A program made the translations under genes and the position numbers. The notes beneath the pieces were generated by a model, which had not been told where the DNA came from, made no database searches, and was given only the letters and a program-made list of their open reading frames with translations. Positions 43,916 to 53,518 of a stretch of 64,000 nucleotides of DNA are shown in pieces. Source of the DNA: Aquimarina algicola (lineage in GTDB: Bacteria; Bacteroidota; Bacteroidia; Flavobacteriales; Flavobacteriaceae); contig NZ_VFWZ01000011.1 in assembly GCF_006443095.1 (NCBI RefSeq), positions 124,001-188,000 of the forward strand, given 5' to 3'. Within the stretch, counting starts at the first letter, position 1, and every line of letters starts with the position of its first letter.

Positions 43916-44740
43916 TTATTTCTTTCTACGTTCTACAATATACTTATTACTCGCTTTCGTTTTAGAACGGGTTCTAAATCCTTTTGCAGGTAAACCTTTT
44001 CTAGAACGTGGATGACCTCCTGAAGAACGACCTTCTCCACCACCCATTGGGTGATCTACCGGGTTCATTGCTACTGGTCTAGTTCTTGGACGACGCCCTA
44101 ACCATCTGGTTCTACCAGCTTTACCACCAACGATTAATTGATGATCACTATTAGAAACAGCTCCTATGGTCGCCATACAACTTACTAGTATCATTCTAAC
44201 TTCACCTGAAGGCAACTTTACAGTAGCAAACTTACCATCTCTCGCCATTAATTGCGCAAAAGAACCTGCACTACGAGCCATAACGGCTCCTTGTCCAGGG
44301 CGTAATTCTATACAAGAGATTATTGTACCAAGTGGAATATCACTTAAAGGCATTGCATTACCAATTTCTGGAGCTACATTGTTACCAGAAACGATATTCT
44401 GACCAACTTGTAATCCATTTTGAGCGATTACATAACGCTTTTCTCCATCTTGATAGTTAACAAGTGCAATAAATGCAGTTCTGTTTGGATCGTATTCTAT
44501 TGTAGCAACAGTAGCAGGAATTCCTTGCTTGTCACGTTTAAAATCAATAATACGATACCTTCTTTTATGACCTCCTCCTTTGTAACGGATAGTCATTTTA
44601 CCTTGACTGTTTCTACCACCAGTTCTTTTTTTCGGAGCTAATAAACTCTTCTCCGGCTTATCAGTAGTAATTGCGTCAAATCCATTTACTACTCTAAAAC
44701 GCTGACCTGGGGTAATTGGCTTTAATTTTCTTACTGACAT
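43916..44740 (-). CDS. rplB: Ribosomal protein uL2
   Basis: L2 is needed for subunit association and peptidyl-transferase activity. The 274-residue protein has MSVRKLKPITPGQRFRVVNG, KRRYRIIDFKRDKQGIPA and the signature MNPVDHPMGGGEGRSSGGHP with the conserved histidine. It is 9 bases after rplW. Confidence 0.98.
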   Translation of the reverse strand: MSVRKLKPITPGQRFRVVNGFDAITTDKPEKSLLAPKKRTGGRNSQGKMTIRYKGGGHKRRYRIIDFKRDKQGIPATVATIEYDPNRTAFIALVNYQDGEKRYVIAQNGLQVGQNIVSGNNVAPEIGNAMPLSDIPLGTIISCIELRPGQGAVMARSAGSFAQLMARDGKFATVKLPSGEVRMILVSCMATIGAVSNSDHQLIVGGKAGRTRWLGRRPRTRPVAMNPVDHPMGGGEGRSSGGHPRSRKGLPAKGFRTRSKTKASNKYIVERRKK

Positions 44741-44749
44741 TTTTTAGTC

Positions 44750-45040
44750 TTAAAGATTACTATATAAATCAATTACTTCACCTTCCGCCACCTGTACGAT
44801 TGCTTTTTTATAAGCAGCCGTTTTACCAGTGATCATACCTGTTTTTGTATAACGGGTTTTTCGATCCGGACGGACATTTATAGTTCGAACTTTAGTAACA
44901 GACACTCCATAAGCAGCTTCCACTGCTTTTTTGATCTCTACCTTATTCGCATTTTTATCTACCACAAAACCATAGCGATTAAACACTTCACTATCTGAGG
45001 TAGCCTTTTCTGTAATAATAGGTTTTATTAAGATACTCAT
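44750..45040 (-). CDS. rplW: Ribosomal protein uL23
   Basis: L23 at the tunnel exit docks trigger factor and SRP. The 96-residue protein reads MSILIKPIITEKATSDSEVF, FVVDKNANKVEIKKAVEAAY and VRTINVRPDRKTRY. It is 5 bases after rplD. Confidence 0.98.
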   Translation of the reverse strand: MSILIKPIITEKATSDSEVFNRYGFVVDKNANKVEIKKAVEAAYGVSVTKVRTINVRPDRKTRYTKTGMITGKTAAYKKAIVQVAEGEVIDLYSNL

Positions 45041-45045
45041 GGCTT

Positions 45046-45675
45046 CTATTTACTTAAATTCGTTTCAATTCCTTTCAAAGAACCTTCTAAAAGCACAACA
45101 TTATTAGCATTAAGTATTTTGTAAGTACTTAATTCTGAAGAAGTTATAACTTCTGAGGCTTTTAAATTGCGTGACGACAAATATACATTTTTATTTGGCT
45201 CAGCCAACACAAACAAAGATTTTTTATCTTCTAACCCTAAAGACTTTAAAATTGCCGTAAAATTCTTAGTTTTAATAGCATCAAAAGTAAAGTCTTCAAC
45301 AACTGTTATTGCCTTATCACTTGCTTTGATACTTAAAGCTGATCTACGAGCTAGTCTTTTTAAGTTTTTATTCAATTTGAAAGAGTAACTACGTGGTCTA
45401 GGACCAAATATTCTACCCCCTCCTTTAAACACAGGCGACTTAATACTACCTGCTCTTGCAGTACCAGTTCCTTTTTGTTTTTTGATTTTTCTAGTACTAC
45501 CAGTAATCTCTGCTCTTTCCTTAGCTTTGTGAGTTCCTTGACGTTGATTTGCCAAGTATTGCTTCACATCCAAGTACACAGCATGATTATTTGGCTCTAT
45601 ACCGAAAACAGCATCTGAAAGGTCTACCTTTCTTCCTGTTTCTTTTCCGTTGATATCAAATACTGCTACTTCCAT
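45046..45675 (-). CDS. rplD: Ribosomal protein uL4
   Basis: L4 lines the exit tunnel and in E. coli controls the S10 operon by both transcription attenuation and translation repression. The 209-residue protein has HKAKERAEITGSTRKIKKQK followed by GTGTARAGSIKSP, the long tunnel loop. Its ATG overlaps the last base of rplC. Because L4 regulates S10 operons elsewhere, it is a candidate ligand for the terminator-like element in the rpsJ-rplC gap. Confidence 0.98.
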   Translation of the reverse strand: MEVAVFDINGKETGRKVDLSDAVFGIEPNNHAVYLDVKQYLANQRQGTHKAKERAEITGSTRKIKKQKGTGTARAGSIKSPVFKGGGRIFGPRPRSYSFKLNKNLKRLARRSALSIKASDKAITVVEDFTFDAIKTKNFTAILKSLGLEDKKSLFVLAEPNKNVYLSSRNLKASEVITSSELSTYKILNANNVVLLEGSLKGIETNLSK

Positions 45676-46292
45676 TACTTTTCAATAGTTACATAAGCAT
45701 TTTTGTGTCCAGGTACACACCCTTTCACAACAAGTAGATTCTTTTCAGGAACTACTTTTAACACTCTTAAGTTTTGAACTTTTACTTTTTCTCCACCCAT
45801 TCTTCCAGCCATACGCATTCCTTTGAATACTCTAGCAGGATAGGATGCCGCACCGATAGAACCAGGGGCTCTTAAACGATTATGCTGACCATGAGTAGCT
45901 TGTCCTACTCCACCAAAACCGTGTCTCTTAACAACACCTTGAAAACCTTTACCTTTAGACGTTGCAGACACATCTACAAACTCTCCTTCAGCAAAATGCT
46001 CTACAGTTACTGTATCTCCTAATTTGTACTCCTCACCAAAACCTTTGAATTCGACAACTTTACGTTTAGCAACAGTTCCTGCTTTTTTAAAGTGACCCAT
46101 AGCCGCTTTAGTAGCATTTTTGTCCGCTTTGTCATCGAAACCTAGTTGAACAGCTTCATAACCATCAACTTCTTCGGTTCTGACTTGGGTAACCACGCAT
46201 GGTCCAGCTTCGATCACCGTACATGGAATGTTTTTTCCATTTTCGTCGAAGATGCTGGTCATACCGATTTTTTTTCCTATTAACCCAGACAT
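45675..46292 (-). CDS. rplC: Ribosomal protein uL3
   Basis: L3 is one of the first proteins to assemble on 23S rRNA and reaches to the peptidyl-transferase centre. The 205-residue protein has MSGLIGKKIGMTSIFDENGK, the signature KGKGFQGVVKRHGFGGVGQA and RMAGRMGGEKVKVQNL. Unlike the rest of the cluster it is 187 bases from the gene upstream (rpsJ), and no TAnnTTTG promoter is seen after the terminator-like hairpin in that gap. Confidence 0.98.
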   Translation of the reverse strand: MSGLIGKKIGMTSIFDENGKNIPCTVIEAGPCVVTQVRTEEVDGYEAVQLGFDDKADKNATKAAMGHFKKAGTVAKRKVVEFKGFGEEYKLGDTVTVEHFAEGEFVDVSATSKGKGFQGVVKRHGFGGVGQATHGQHNRLRAPGSIGAASYPARVFKGMRMAGRMGGEKVKVQNLRVLKVVPEKNLLVVKGCVPGHKNAYVTIEK

Positions 46293-46367
46293 ATTAAAAT
46301 TATTTATTAATTATTCTTATTTATAAAGTGTGAAAATTACTTTTCTAACTTTTCTTTGTTTATTCGC

Positions 46368-46440
46368 AAAAAAACAGGGTCAAAATAATTTCAACCCTGA
46401 AATATATTTTTGCCGTTTTTCTCTCGCACGCAGCTCGAGA
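46368..46440 (-). terminator. Intrinsic-terminator-like attenuator between rpsJ and rplC
   Basis: On the minus strand CAGGGT (46399-46394) pairs with ACCCTG (46380-46375) and is followed at once by seven T, the form of an intrinsic terminator. Upstream of it lies a small hairpin TCTCG/CGAGA (46422-46440). The element precedes at least 20 essential genes with no clear new promoter after it, so it is better read as an attenuator with regulated read-through than as a plain end. Confidence 0.6.
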
Positions 46441-46479
46441 CATTTTATTGTAAGTTCTTTAGCTTACTTAAAGATTTTA

Positions 46480-46785
46480 TCAGACTTTTATCTCTACTTC
46501 CACACCACTTGGTAATTCTAGTTTCATCAACGCATCAATCGTTTTTGAAGAAGAGCTATAAATATCCAAAAGTCTTTTATAAGAACTTAATTGAAATTGC
46601 TCTCTAGATTTTTTATTTACGTGTGGAGAACGAAGCACTGTAAAAATCTTTTTATGCGTTGGCAAAGGAATTGGACCTGTTACAACAGCACCAGTACTCT
46701 TTACTGTCTTTACGATTTTTTCAGCAGATTTATCTACTAAATTGTGATCGTAAGATTTAAGTTTTATTCTAATTTTTTGACTCAT
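46480..46785 (-). CDS. rpsJ: Ribosomal protein uS10 (NusE)
   Basis: S10 is a 30S head protein and, as NusE, links NusG and the ribosome to RNA polymerase. The 101-residue protein has MSQKIRIKLKSYDHNLVDKS, the signature GPIPLPTHKKIFTVLRSPHV and RLLDIYSSSSKTIDALMKLE. It lies 11 bases after fusA, so it belongs to the str transcript, and 187 bases before rplC. Confidence 0.98.
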   Translation of the reverse strand: MSQKIRIKLKSYDHNLVDKSAEKIVKTVKSTGAVVTGPIPLPTHKKIFTVLRSPHVNKKSREQFQLSSYKRLLDIYSSSSKTIDALMKLELPSGVEVEIKV

Positions 46786-46796
46786 TTCTGTAATAA

Positions 46797-48923
46797 TTAA
46801 GCGTTAACTCCTTTTGCAGCAGCAATTACTTCTTCTGAAATATTAGAAGGAGTTTCGGCATAGTGAGAAAATTCCATTGTAGAGGTTGCTCTACCAGAAG
46901 ATAATGTTCTTAATGATGTTACATATCCAAACATTTCTGAAAGAGGAACAATTGCCTTTACAACTTTAGACCCGGAACGATCACTCATGTCATTCACTTG
47001 ACCTCTTCTTCTATTCAAGTCACCAACGATATCCCCCATATTTTCTTCTGGAGTTAATACCTCTAGTTTCATGATTGGTTCCATAATAACAGCTTTCGCA
47101 GCTTTTGCAGCAGCTTTATACCCAAGCTTAGCCGCCAATTCGAAAGACAACTGATCAGAATCCACATCATGGTAAGACCCATCAGTTAAAGTAACTTTCA
47201 TAGCGTCCATTTCGTATCCAGCCAAAGGACCATTCTTCATAGCTTCTTTGAAACCTTTCTCTACAGAAGGAACAAATTCTTTTGGTACATTACCTCCTTT
47301 GATCTCTGAAACAAACTCAAGACCTACTTTACCTTCTTCTGCAGGCTCCATAGTAAATACGATATCTGCGAATTTACCACGACCACCAGATTGCTTTTTG
47401 TACACTTCTCTATGATCTGCACGTGCAGTAATAGCTTCTTTGTACTCAACTTGAGGCTGCCCTTGATTTACTTCTACCTTAAACTCACGCTTAAGACGAT
47501 CTACAATAATATCTAAGTGAAGCTCACCCATTCCAGAAATAATTGTTTGTCCTGAGGCTTCATCTGTTCTTACTGTAAAAGTAGGATCTTCTTCAGCTAA
47601 CTTAGCTAAAGACATACCTAATTTATCTACATCAGCTTTAGTTTTTGGCTCAACCGCAATACCAATTACCGGATCTGGGAAATCCATTGATTCTAAAACA
47701 ATAGGATTTTTCTCGTCTGATAATGTATCACCTGTTTTTATATCTTTAAAACCAACAGCTGCACCAATATCACCTGCTTCTATGTACTCTATAGCATTTT
47801 GTTTATTAGAGTGCATTTGGTATATACGTGAAATACGTTCTTTTTTACCTGAACGATTATTCAACACATAAGAACCAGCATCTAACCTACCAGAATATGC
47901 ACGGAAAAATGCTAAACGACCTACGAATGGATCTGTAGCAATCTTGAATGCTAAAGCCGAAAACGGTTCTTTTACATCAGGCTTACGAGAGATCTCTTCA
48001 TCTGTATTTGGGTCTGTTCCTACAATAGCATCTTTATCTGTTGGTGAAGGTAAGTAACGGCAAACTGCATCTAATAAAAACTGTACACCTTTATTTTTGA
48101 ATGCAGATCCACATACCATAGGAATGATTGACATATCCATTACAGCAGCTCTAAGCGCAGCATGCACCTCGTCTTCTGTAATAGAATCTTCATCTTCCAT
48201 ATATTTCTCCAATAAATTCTCATCATAAGCAGCAACTTCTTCAATAAGCTTACCCCTTAATTCTTTTGCTTCTTCTTTAAGATCTTCTGGAATATCAATA
48301 ACATCAAAAGTAGCTCCTTGAGTCTCATCATGCCATACAATGGCGCGATTCTTAACTAAGTCAACTATACCTTTAAAGTCTGCTTCATCACCAATATTTA
48401 AAACGATAGGCACTGCATTAGAACCCAACATTTCTTTTACTTGATTACAAACTGCCAAAAAATTAGATCCTTGACGATCCATTTTATTTACAAACCCCAT
48501 TCTAGGAACTTTGTAATTGTCAGCAAGTCTCCAGTTAGTTTCTGATTGAGGTTCAACACCATCAACAGCACTGAATAAAAAAACTAAACCATCTAAGACT
48601 CTTAAAGAACGGTTTACTTCAACTGTAAAATCAACGTGACCTGGAGTATCAATAATATTAAAGTGATATCCTTTAGCATCTGCAGTTGGCTTACCGTTTT
48701 CCGTAGGAAAATTCCATGTACAGGTAGTAGCAGCAGAAGTAATTGTAATACCACGTTCTTGCTCTTGCTCCATCCAATCCATAGTAGCCGCACCGTCGTG
48801 TACTTCACCGATTTTATGACTCACTCCGGTATAATATAATATACGTTCAGTAGTTGTAGTTTTTCCTGCGTCGATATGCGCCGCAATTCCAATATTTCTT
48901 GTGTATTTTAAATCTCTAGCCAT
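46797..48923 (-). CDS. fusA: Elongation factor G
   Basis: EF-G drives ribosomal translocation and recycling. The 708-residue GTPase has AAHIDAGKTTTTERILYY, DTPGHVDFTVEVNRSL, FVNKMDRQG and the domain IV/V signatures near the C-terminus (SFELAAKLGYKAAAKAAK). It lies 12 bases after rpsG and 11 before rpsJ. tuf, often next in Proteobacteria, is absent here, as is normal for Bacteroidota. Confidence 0.98.
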   Translation of the reverse strand: MARDLKYTRNIGIAAHIDAGKTTTTERILYYTGVSHKIGEVHDGAATMDWMEQEQERGITITSAATTCTWNFPTENGKPTADAKGYHFNIIDTPGHVDFTVEVNRSLRVLDGLVFLFSAVDGVEPQSETNWRLADNYKVPRMGFVNKMDRQGSNFLAVCNQVKEMLGSNAVPIVLNIGDEADFKGIVDLVKNRAIVWHDETQGATFDVIDIPEDLKEEAKELRGKLIEEVAAYDENLLEKYMEDEDSITEDEVHAALRAAVMDMSIIPMVCGSAFKNKGVQFLLDAVCRYLPSPTDKDAIVGTDPNTDEEISRKPDVKEPFSALAFKIATDPFVGRLAFFRAYSGRLDAGSYVLNNRSGKKERISRIYQMHSNKQNAIEYIEAGDIGAAVGFKDIKTGDTLSDEKNPIVLESMDFPDPVIGIAVEPKTKADVDKLGMSLAKLAEEDPTFTVRTDEASGQTIISGMGELHLDIIVDRLKREFKVEVNQGQPQVEYKEAITARADHREVYKKQSGGRGKFADIVFTMEPAEEGKVGLEFVSEIKGGNVPKEFVPSVEKGFKEAMKNGPLAGYEMDAMKVTLTDGSYHDVDSDQLSFELAAKLGYKAAAKAAKAVIMEPIMKLEVLTPEENMGDIVGDLNRRRGQVNDMSDRSGSKVVKAIVPLSEMFGYVTSLRTLSSGRATSTMEFSHYAETPSNISEEVIAAAKGVNA

Positions 48924-48935
48924 TTCTGTTATTGA

Positions 48936-49412
48936 TTAAAATCTAAAGTGTGAGAATGCTTTGTTTGCTTCAGCCATTTTATGAGTATCTACTCTTTTCT
49001 TCACAGCAGCTCCTTCTTCTTTCTCTGCAGCTATAATTTCTGCAGCAAGCTTTTGCGCCATAGATTTCTCATTTCTTTTTCTCGCAAACTGGATCAACCA
49101 CTTCATAGCGGTAGATATTTTGCGGTCAGGCCTGATTGGATTTGGAATTTGAAAAGTTGCTCCACCTACTCTTCGGCTTCGAACTTCAACATGAGGCATT
49201 ACATTAGATAATGCATCTTTCCAAATTTCTAATGCGGTTTTTTCTTCGTTTTGTTTTTTATCTTCTACAATATCAATTGCATCATAAAAGATTTTGAAAG
49301 CGACAGATTTCTTTCCATCCCACATCATCATATTTACAAAACGAGTCACTAATTGATCGTTAAAACGAGGATCTGGTAAAATCGGTCTTTTTTTAGCCTT
49401 TCTTTTTCTCAT
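48936..49412 (-). CDS. rpsG: Ribosomal protein uS7
   Basis: S7 organises the 30S head and contacts the E-site tRNA. The 158-residue protein has MRKRKAKKRPILPDPRFNDQ, the signature FVNMMMWDGKKSVAFKIFYD and VEVRSRRVGGATFQIPNPIR. It is 20 bases after rpsL. Confidence 0.98.
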   Translation of the reverse strand: MRKRKAKKRPILPDPRFNDQLVTRFVNMMMWDGKKSVAFKIFYDAIDIVEDKKQNEEKTALEIWKDALSNVMPHVEVRSRRVGGATFQIPNPIRPDRKISTAMKWLIQFARKRNEKSMAQKLAAEIIAAEKEEGAAVKKRVDTHKMAEANKAFSHFRF

Positions 49413-49432
49413 TTCTTCTTAAAGTTTTTTAA

Positions 49433-49807
49433 TTACTTCTTAGGGCGTTTTGCACCGTACTTAGATCTTCGTTGAGTTCTTCCTTCAACACCTGCGGTAT
49501 CTAAAGCTCCTCTAACAATATGATATCTAACTCCCGGTAAATCTTTTACCCTTCCACCTCTAACTAATACTATCGAGTGCTCTTGTAGATTGTGTCCCTC
49601 ACCACCTATGTATGCATTCACCTCTTTTCCGTTAGTTAACCTAACACGAGCTACTTTTCTCATAGCTGAATTAGGTTTCTTTGGAGTAGTAGTGTATACA
49701 CGAGTGCACACCCCTCTTCTTTGCGGGCATGAATCTAAAGCAGCCGATTTACTCTTCTTAGTTATTTTGGCTCTACCTTTTCTTACTAATTGTGAAATTG
49801 TTGGCAT
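49433..49807 (-). CDS. rpsL: Ribosomal protein uS12
   Basis: S12 lies at the decoding centre and sets accuracy and streptomycin response. The 124-residue protein has MPTISQLVRKGRAKITKKSK, the TTPKKPNSAMRKVARVRLTN motif with the lysine pair at which streptomycin-resistance changes occur (wild type here), and GGRVKDLPGVRYHIVRG. It is the first gene of the ribosomal cluster, 54 bases downstream of a near-consensus promoter. Confidence 0.98.
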   Translation of the reverse strand: MPTISQLVRKGRAKITKKSKSAALDSCPQRRGVCTRVYTTTPKKPNSAMRKVARVRLTNGKEVNAYIGGEGHNLQEHSIVLVRGGRVKDLPGVRYHIVRGALDTAGVEGRTQRRSKYGAKRPKK

Positions 49808-49861
49808 AATTTGCTTTACACTATTATTAATTTTTCTTAATGATCCCTTCTAAAAGGGCTG

Positions 49862-49892
49862 CAAAGGTAGAAATATTTTTCAGCAAATCAAA
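49862..49892 (-). promoter_or_regulatory. Promoter of the ribosomal cluster (rpsL)
   Basis: On the minus strand TTTG (49892-49889), a 19-base spacer and TACCTTTG (49869-49862) exactly match the Bacteroidota TTTG-N19-TAnnTTTG promoter. The -7 element lies 54 bases before the rpsL ATG. Confidence 0.85.
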
Positions 49893-50189
49893 TCCTTGAA
49901 GATTAATTTTTTAACCCTTACTTTTTTTCTTTCAAAAAACAAATGAATAAGCAGCTTTTAAAACATTGAAATAAAATCTTAGGAGATACAAAAATTTCTG
50001 TTAAAAAACATCACAAAAAAGGCTTTAAATATCATTAATTATTTCTGAAGCATTTTCTCTAATGCATTTATGATAGCTAAGTGATCAACAGCGAATAAAT
50101 CATCCATCAATCAAGGGAATTTTCCACTTTTTTTTATATAAAATATATTTACTAATTTAAGTGAAATTAACAAATTATTCTCTAAGAAT

Positions 50190-50235
50190 TTTGCATTTTC
50201 TAATTATTTTATTGAATTTTGAACTAGGCTAATTC
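50190..50235 (+). promoter_or_regulatory. Promoter and start region of the first susC gene
   Basis: TTTG (50190-50193), 20-base spacer, GAATTTTG (50214-50221; one mismatch to TAnnTTTG), then GGCTAATTC (50227-50235), 14 bases before the ATG. The second susC gene has the same arrangement at the same distances. Confidence 0.65.
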
Positions 50236-50249
50236 TAATAATCAAATAC

Positions 50250-53200
50250 ATGAAATTACTTAAAAAGCGATTTTTAATGCTTTTCATAGCATTGAGTGCG
50301 CAAATTTTTTATGCGCAAGAAATTACCATATCTGGTAAAATAACAGACGATAGCAACTTACCTCTTCCCGGTGTTAACGTCTTAGTAAGGGGAACTAATT
50401 CCGGGACACAATCTGATTTTGACGGACTTTATACTATAGAAGCATCTCAAGGCGATGTTTTAATATTTAGTTATGTTGGTTTTTCATCAAAAGAAGTAAC
50501 TATCGGAGTAAGCAATTCAATAAATGTACAGCTTACAGCTTCAGCTTCAGAACTTGAAGAGGTAATTGTAACCGCACAAGGAATTAAAAGAGACAAAAAG
50601 GCTCTAGGATACGCAGTAAGTACTGTAAAAAGTGAAGACCTAGAACAAAAAGCTGATACCGATATCGGAAAGATACTAAGAGGTAAAGCTTCAGGTGTTA
50701 GAATTACAGGTACTGGTGGTGTTTCAGGTTCTGGTGCAAATATCATAATCAGGGGTATTTCTTCTATTACAGGAGGAAATCAACCATTGTTTGTAGTAGA
50801 CGGCGTTCCCTTTGATGGTTCGGCCGGAGGCGCAAATCAAGATGCATCTAACCAAAATTCTTCTGCTAATTTTCAATCCGGTAACGTGAGTAGTAGATTT
50901 GCAGATCTTGACCCAAACAATATTGAGAGCGTAAGTATATTAAAAGGACTTAGTGCAACTGCTCTTTATGGTGGTCAAGGAAAAAATGGTGTAATTCTTA
51001 TCACAACAAAAACGGGATCTGGAGCAAGAAAGAAGTTCGAGGTTACTGTAAATCAATCTCTTTTCTTTAATGACATTGTATTACCGGATTATCAAAACAC
51101 ATGGGGTAATGGTTTTCAAAATGTTTATGGCGCTTTCTTTAGTAACTGGGGAGCTCGTTTCGATAGTCAAGAAACAATTCCTAACGCCTTCAGAGTAATG
51201 CTTAACAGAAACTTTGATTTGGAACCATCTCAACTCTTCCCTAACAGAACTGATCTAGATGCAGAAAATGTAGAATATAGACCCTACGATAGCCAGAAAG
51301 ATTTCTTCAGAACAGGAACCGTAGCCACAACTTCTATAAATGCATCAGGAGCATTAGGAGATAAAGGTTCTATAAACGCTTCTTACGCTTATACTGATGA
51401 CCAAGGTTTTATCCCTAATAACTTTTTAAGGAGAAATAATATTTCTTTGGGTGGAAACTACAAATTCGATAATAAACTAAGCGTTTCAGGAAAATTCAGC
51501 TATGCGAGAACCGAAATCCAGTCTCCTTTTACAGACGCCTCAACAGGTAGTGATGTAACAATAGCTGATAATGGATCTGGAGGTATTGCCTCTGTATGGA
51601 ATATTCTTTATTTACCAAGAAGTGTAGATATCAATGATCCTTTTCAACATCCAGTAACAGGAGAAAGTCTTTGGTACCGTGGAGGAAATGACAGAATGAA
51701 TCCTAGATGGGCTTTAGACAACACAAGAGACACAAATTCAACTGATCGTTTATTTGCCAACTTTAATGTTGCATACCCTCTTACAGAATGGTTGGATGTT
51801 AGATATAGAGTTGGTTTAGACAACCAAAATGTAAGAGCTACCAGATCCATCAACCGAGGTGGTAATGATGGAATTCACCCTCTTGGATACCTCCAAATAT
51901 CTAATGAAAGATTCACAATATGGGATCATTCGATATTACTTGGAATCGACAAAGAGCTTTCAGAAAGTTTTAGCTTACAAGGAACTTTAGGATCTACTCT
52001 ACAAAGTAGAATAGGAAGTCGTGATGGTATCGAAGGAAGAGATCAAATCATTTTTGGACTTCAAAATCTGAGCAACTACAGAACAACAAGTGGTATAATA
52101 GAAGGAACTCTGTTCCCAGGTAACACTGCCCCTTACCAAAGAGAAACAGAAGAAAATAATGTCTCTTTGTATGCAACAGCAACACTAGGGTTCAAAGATT
52201 ACTTATATTTTAATGCTTCTGCAAGAAACGAGTGGACATCAACATTAGAACCTTCTAATCGCTCACAATTTTCCCCAGGAGTTAGTTTATCATTTGTACC
52301 TTCTTCAGCAATAGAAGGCCTAAAATCTGAAAATGGAATTAATTTCCTTAAACTTAGAGTTGGTTATGGAACTTCTCCAGGTTTCCCTTCTCCATATGCC
52401 ACGAGAAACGTACTTGCACTTACCCCTAACTCTTTTCAACCTTTGAACGGAGCAGGTGTAACCACTACAAGTATCGATGATTTTCTAGCTAATCCAGATT
52501 TAAAACCAGAACTCACAAAAGAATTTGAAGGTGGTATTGAAGCTAGATTCTTCAAAAACAAAATAGGCCTTGAAGCTACATTTTACAGAAGAGATACAGA
52601 AGATTTAATAATTAGCAGACCCTTAGGACCAGAAACAGGATTTACGAGCACTTTTACAAACATCGGTAATGTAATTAACGAAGGTGTTGAAATCACATAT
52701 GACATTAAAGCCATACAAACAGAGAATTTTAAATGGAATTTATCTGGTAGCTATACGACTAATTTTAGTGAAGTCGAAGGTCTTGATGATGGAGAACAAA
52801 TATTATATGGAGGAATAAGTCCTCAAGAACCAAGAAACGCAGCAATCAACGGAAGACAATTAGGAGTTATTGTTGGAGGTAGATTTGAAAGGGACGAAAA
52901 CGGAAACATTCTTGTCAATGAAAATGGATATTGGAAACAAGACCCAGAAAATGGTGTTATTGGTGATCCTAACCCAAATTGGTTTACAACTATCAACAAT
53001 AGCTTTACTTGGAAAAACCTATCTCTTAACATGCAATGGGAATACCAACACGGAGGAGATATATTAGCAAGTACAGTTGGAGCATTAATCGGTAGAGGTC
53101 TTGTAGAAGACACTGATTTTGACAGAACTCAAAGTATAGTTCTTCCAGGAATAAGAGAAGCAACAGGACAACCTAATGATATACAAATAACTGCTACCGA

Positions 53201-53507
53201 AGCTTATTTTAATAATATTGGGTTTGGAATTGACGAAGCTATCATTTATGATGCAACTCATGTTCGATTAAGAGAAGCTTCACTTACATACAATTTTGCA
53301 AAAAAGTGGTTAGAAAAAACACCTTTCGGCTCCCTTAGCCTATCACTTGTTGGACAAAACTTATTTGTTTATGCATTTAATATTCCTTCAAGTATAAATT
53401 ACGACCCAGAACTTAATAGTTTAGGAGTAGGAAATTCTCAAGGATTTGATTATTTGACTTCTTGGAATTCTAGAAGATATGGAATGAGTGTTAAGTTGAC
53501 ATTTTAA
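50250..53507 (+). CDS. SusC/RagA-family TonB-linked outer membrane transporter (set 1)
   Basis: SusC proteins form the barrel that imports ligands captured by a SusD lid, powered by TonB. The 1085-residue protein has a signal peptide to about residue 22 (IFYAQ) and a carboxypeptidase-regulatory-like domain (about 24-100, GVNVLVRGTNSGTQSDFDG). The TonB plug is at about 115-240 (RGKASGVRITGTGGVSGSGA) and the C-terminus ends in VKLTF. It is 11 bases ahead of its SusD partner. There are no glycosidases, lyases, sulfatases or hybrid sensors nearby, so the ligand need not be a polysaccharide; peptides (as for RagAB) are as likely. Confidence 0.95.
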   Translation: MKLLKKRFLMLFIALSAQIFYAQEITISGKITDDSNLPLPGVNVLVRGTNSGTQSDFDGLYTIEASQGDVLIFSYVGFSSKEVTIGVSNSINVQLTASASELEEVIVTAQGIKRDKKALGYAVSTVKSEDLEQKADTDIGKILRGKASGVRITGTGGVSGSGANIIIRGISSITGGNQPLFVVDGVPFDGSAGGANQDASNQNSSANFQSGNVSSRFADLDPNNIESVSILKGLSATALYGGQGKNGVILITTKTGSGARKKFEVTVNQSLFFNDIVLPDYQNTWGNGFQNVYGAFFSNWGARFDSQETIPNAFRVMLNRNFDLEPSQLFPNRTDLDAENVEYRPYDSQKDFFRTGTVATTSINASGALGDKGSINASYAYTDDQGFIPNNFLRRNNISLGGNYKFDNKLSVSGKFSYARTEIQSPFTDASTGSDVTIADNGSGGIASVWNILYLPRSVDINDPFQHPVTGESLWYRGGNDRMNPRWALDNTRDTNSTDRLFANFNVAYPLTEWLDVRYRVGLDNQNVRATRSINRGGNDGIHPLGYLQISNERFTIWDHSILLGIDKELSESFSLQGTLGSTLQSRIGSRDGIEGRDQIIFGLQNLSNYRTTSGIIEGTLFPGNTAPYQRETEENNVSLYATATLGFKDYLYFNASARNEWTSTLEPSNRSQFSPGVSLSFVPSSAIEGLKSENGINFLKLRVGYGTSPGFPSPYATRNVLALTPNSFQPLNGAGVTTTSIDDFLANPDLKPELTKEFEGGIEARFFKNKIGLEATFYRRDTEDLIISRPLGPETGFTSTFTNIGNVINEGVEITYDIKAIQTENFKWNLSGSYTTNFSEVEGLDDGEQILYGGISPQEPRNAAINGRQLGVIVGGRFERDENGNILVNENGYWKQDPENGVIGDPNPNWFTTINNSFTWKNLSLNMQWEYQHGGDILASTVGALIGRGLVEDTDFDRTQSIVLPGIREATGQPNDIQITATEAYFNNIGFGIDEAIIYDATHVRLREASLTYNFAKKWLEKTPFGSLSLSLVGQNLFVYAFNIPSSINYDPELNSLGVGNSQGFDYLTSWNSRRYGMSVKLTF

Positions 53508-53518
53508 TAAGAGAAAAA

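Larger units (their letters stand above)
49808..50249. other. 442-base divergent intergenic region
   Basis: Between rpsL and the first susC. It holds the strong rpsL promoter (49862-49892), a small hairpin CCCTT/AAGGG in the rpsL leader (49845-49858) and the susC promoter (50190-50221). No gene is seen; the 300 bases between the promoters are AT-rich. Confidence 0.6.
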
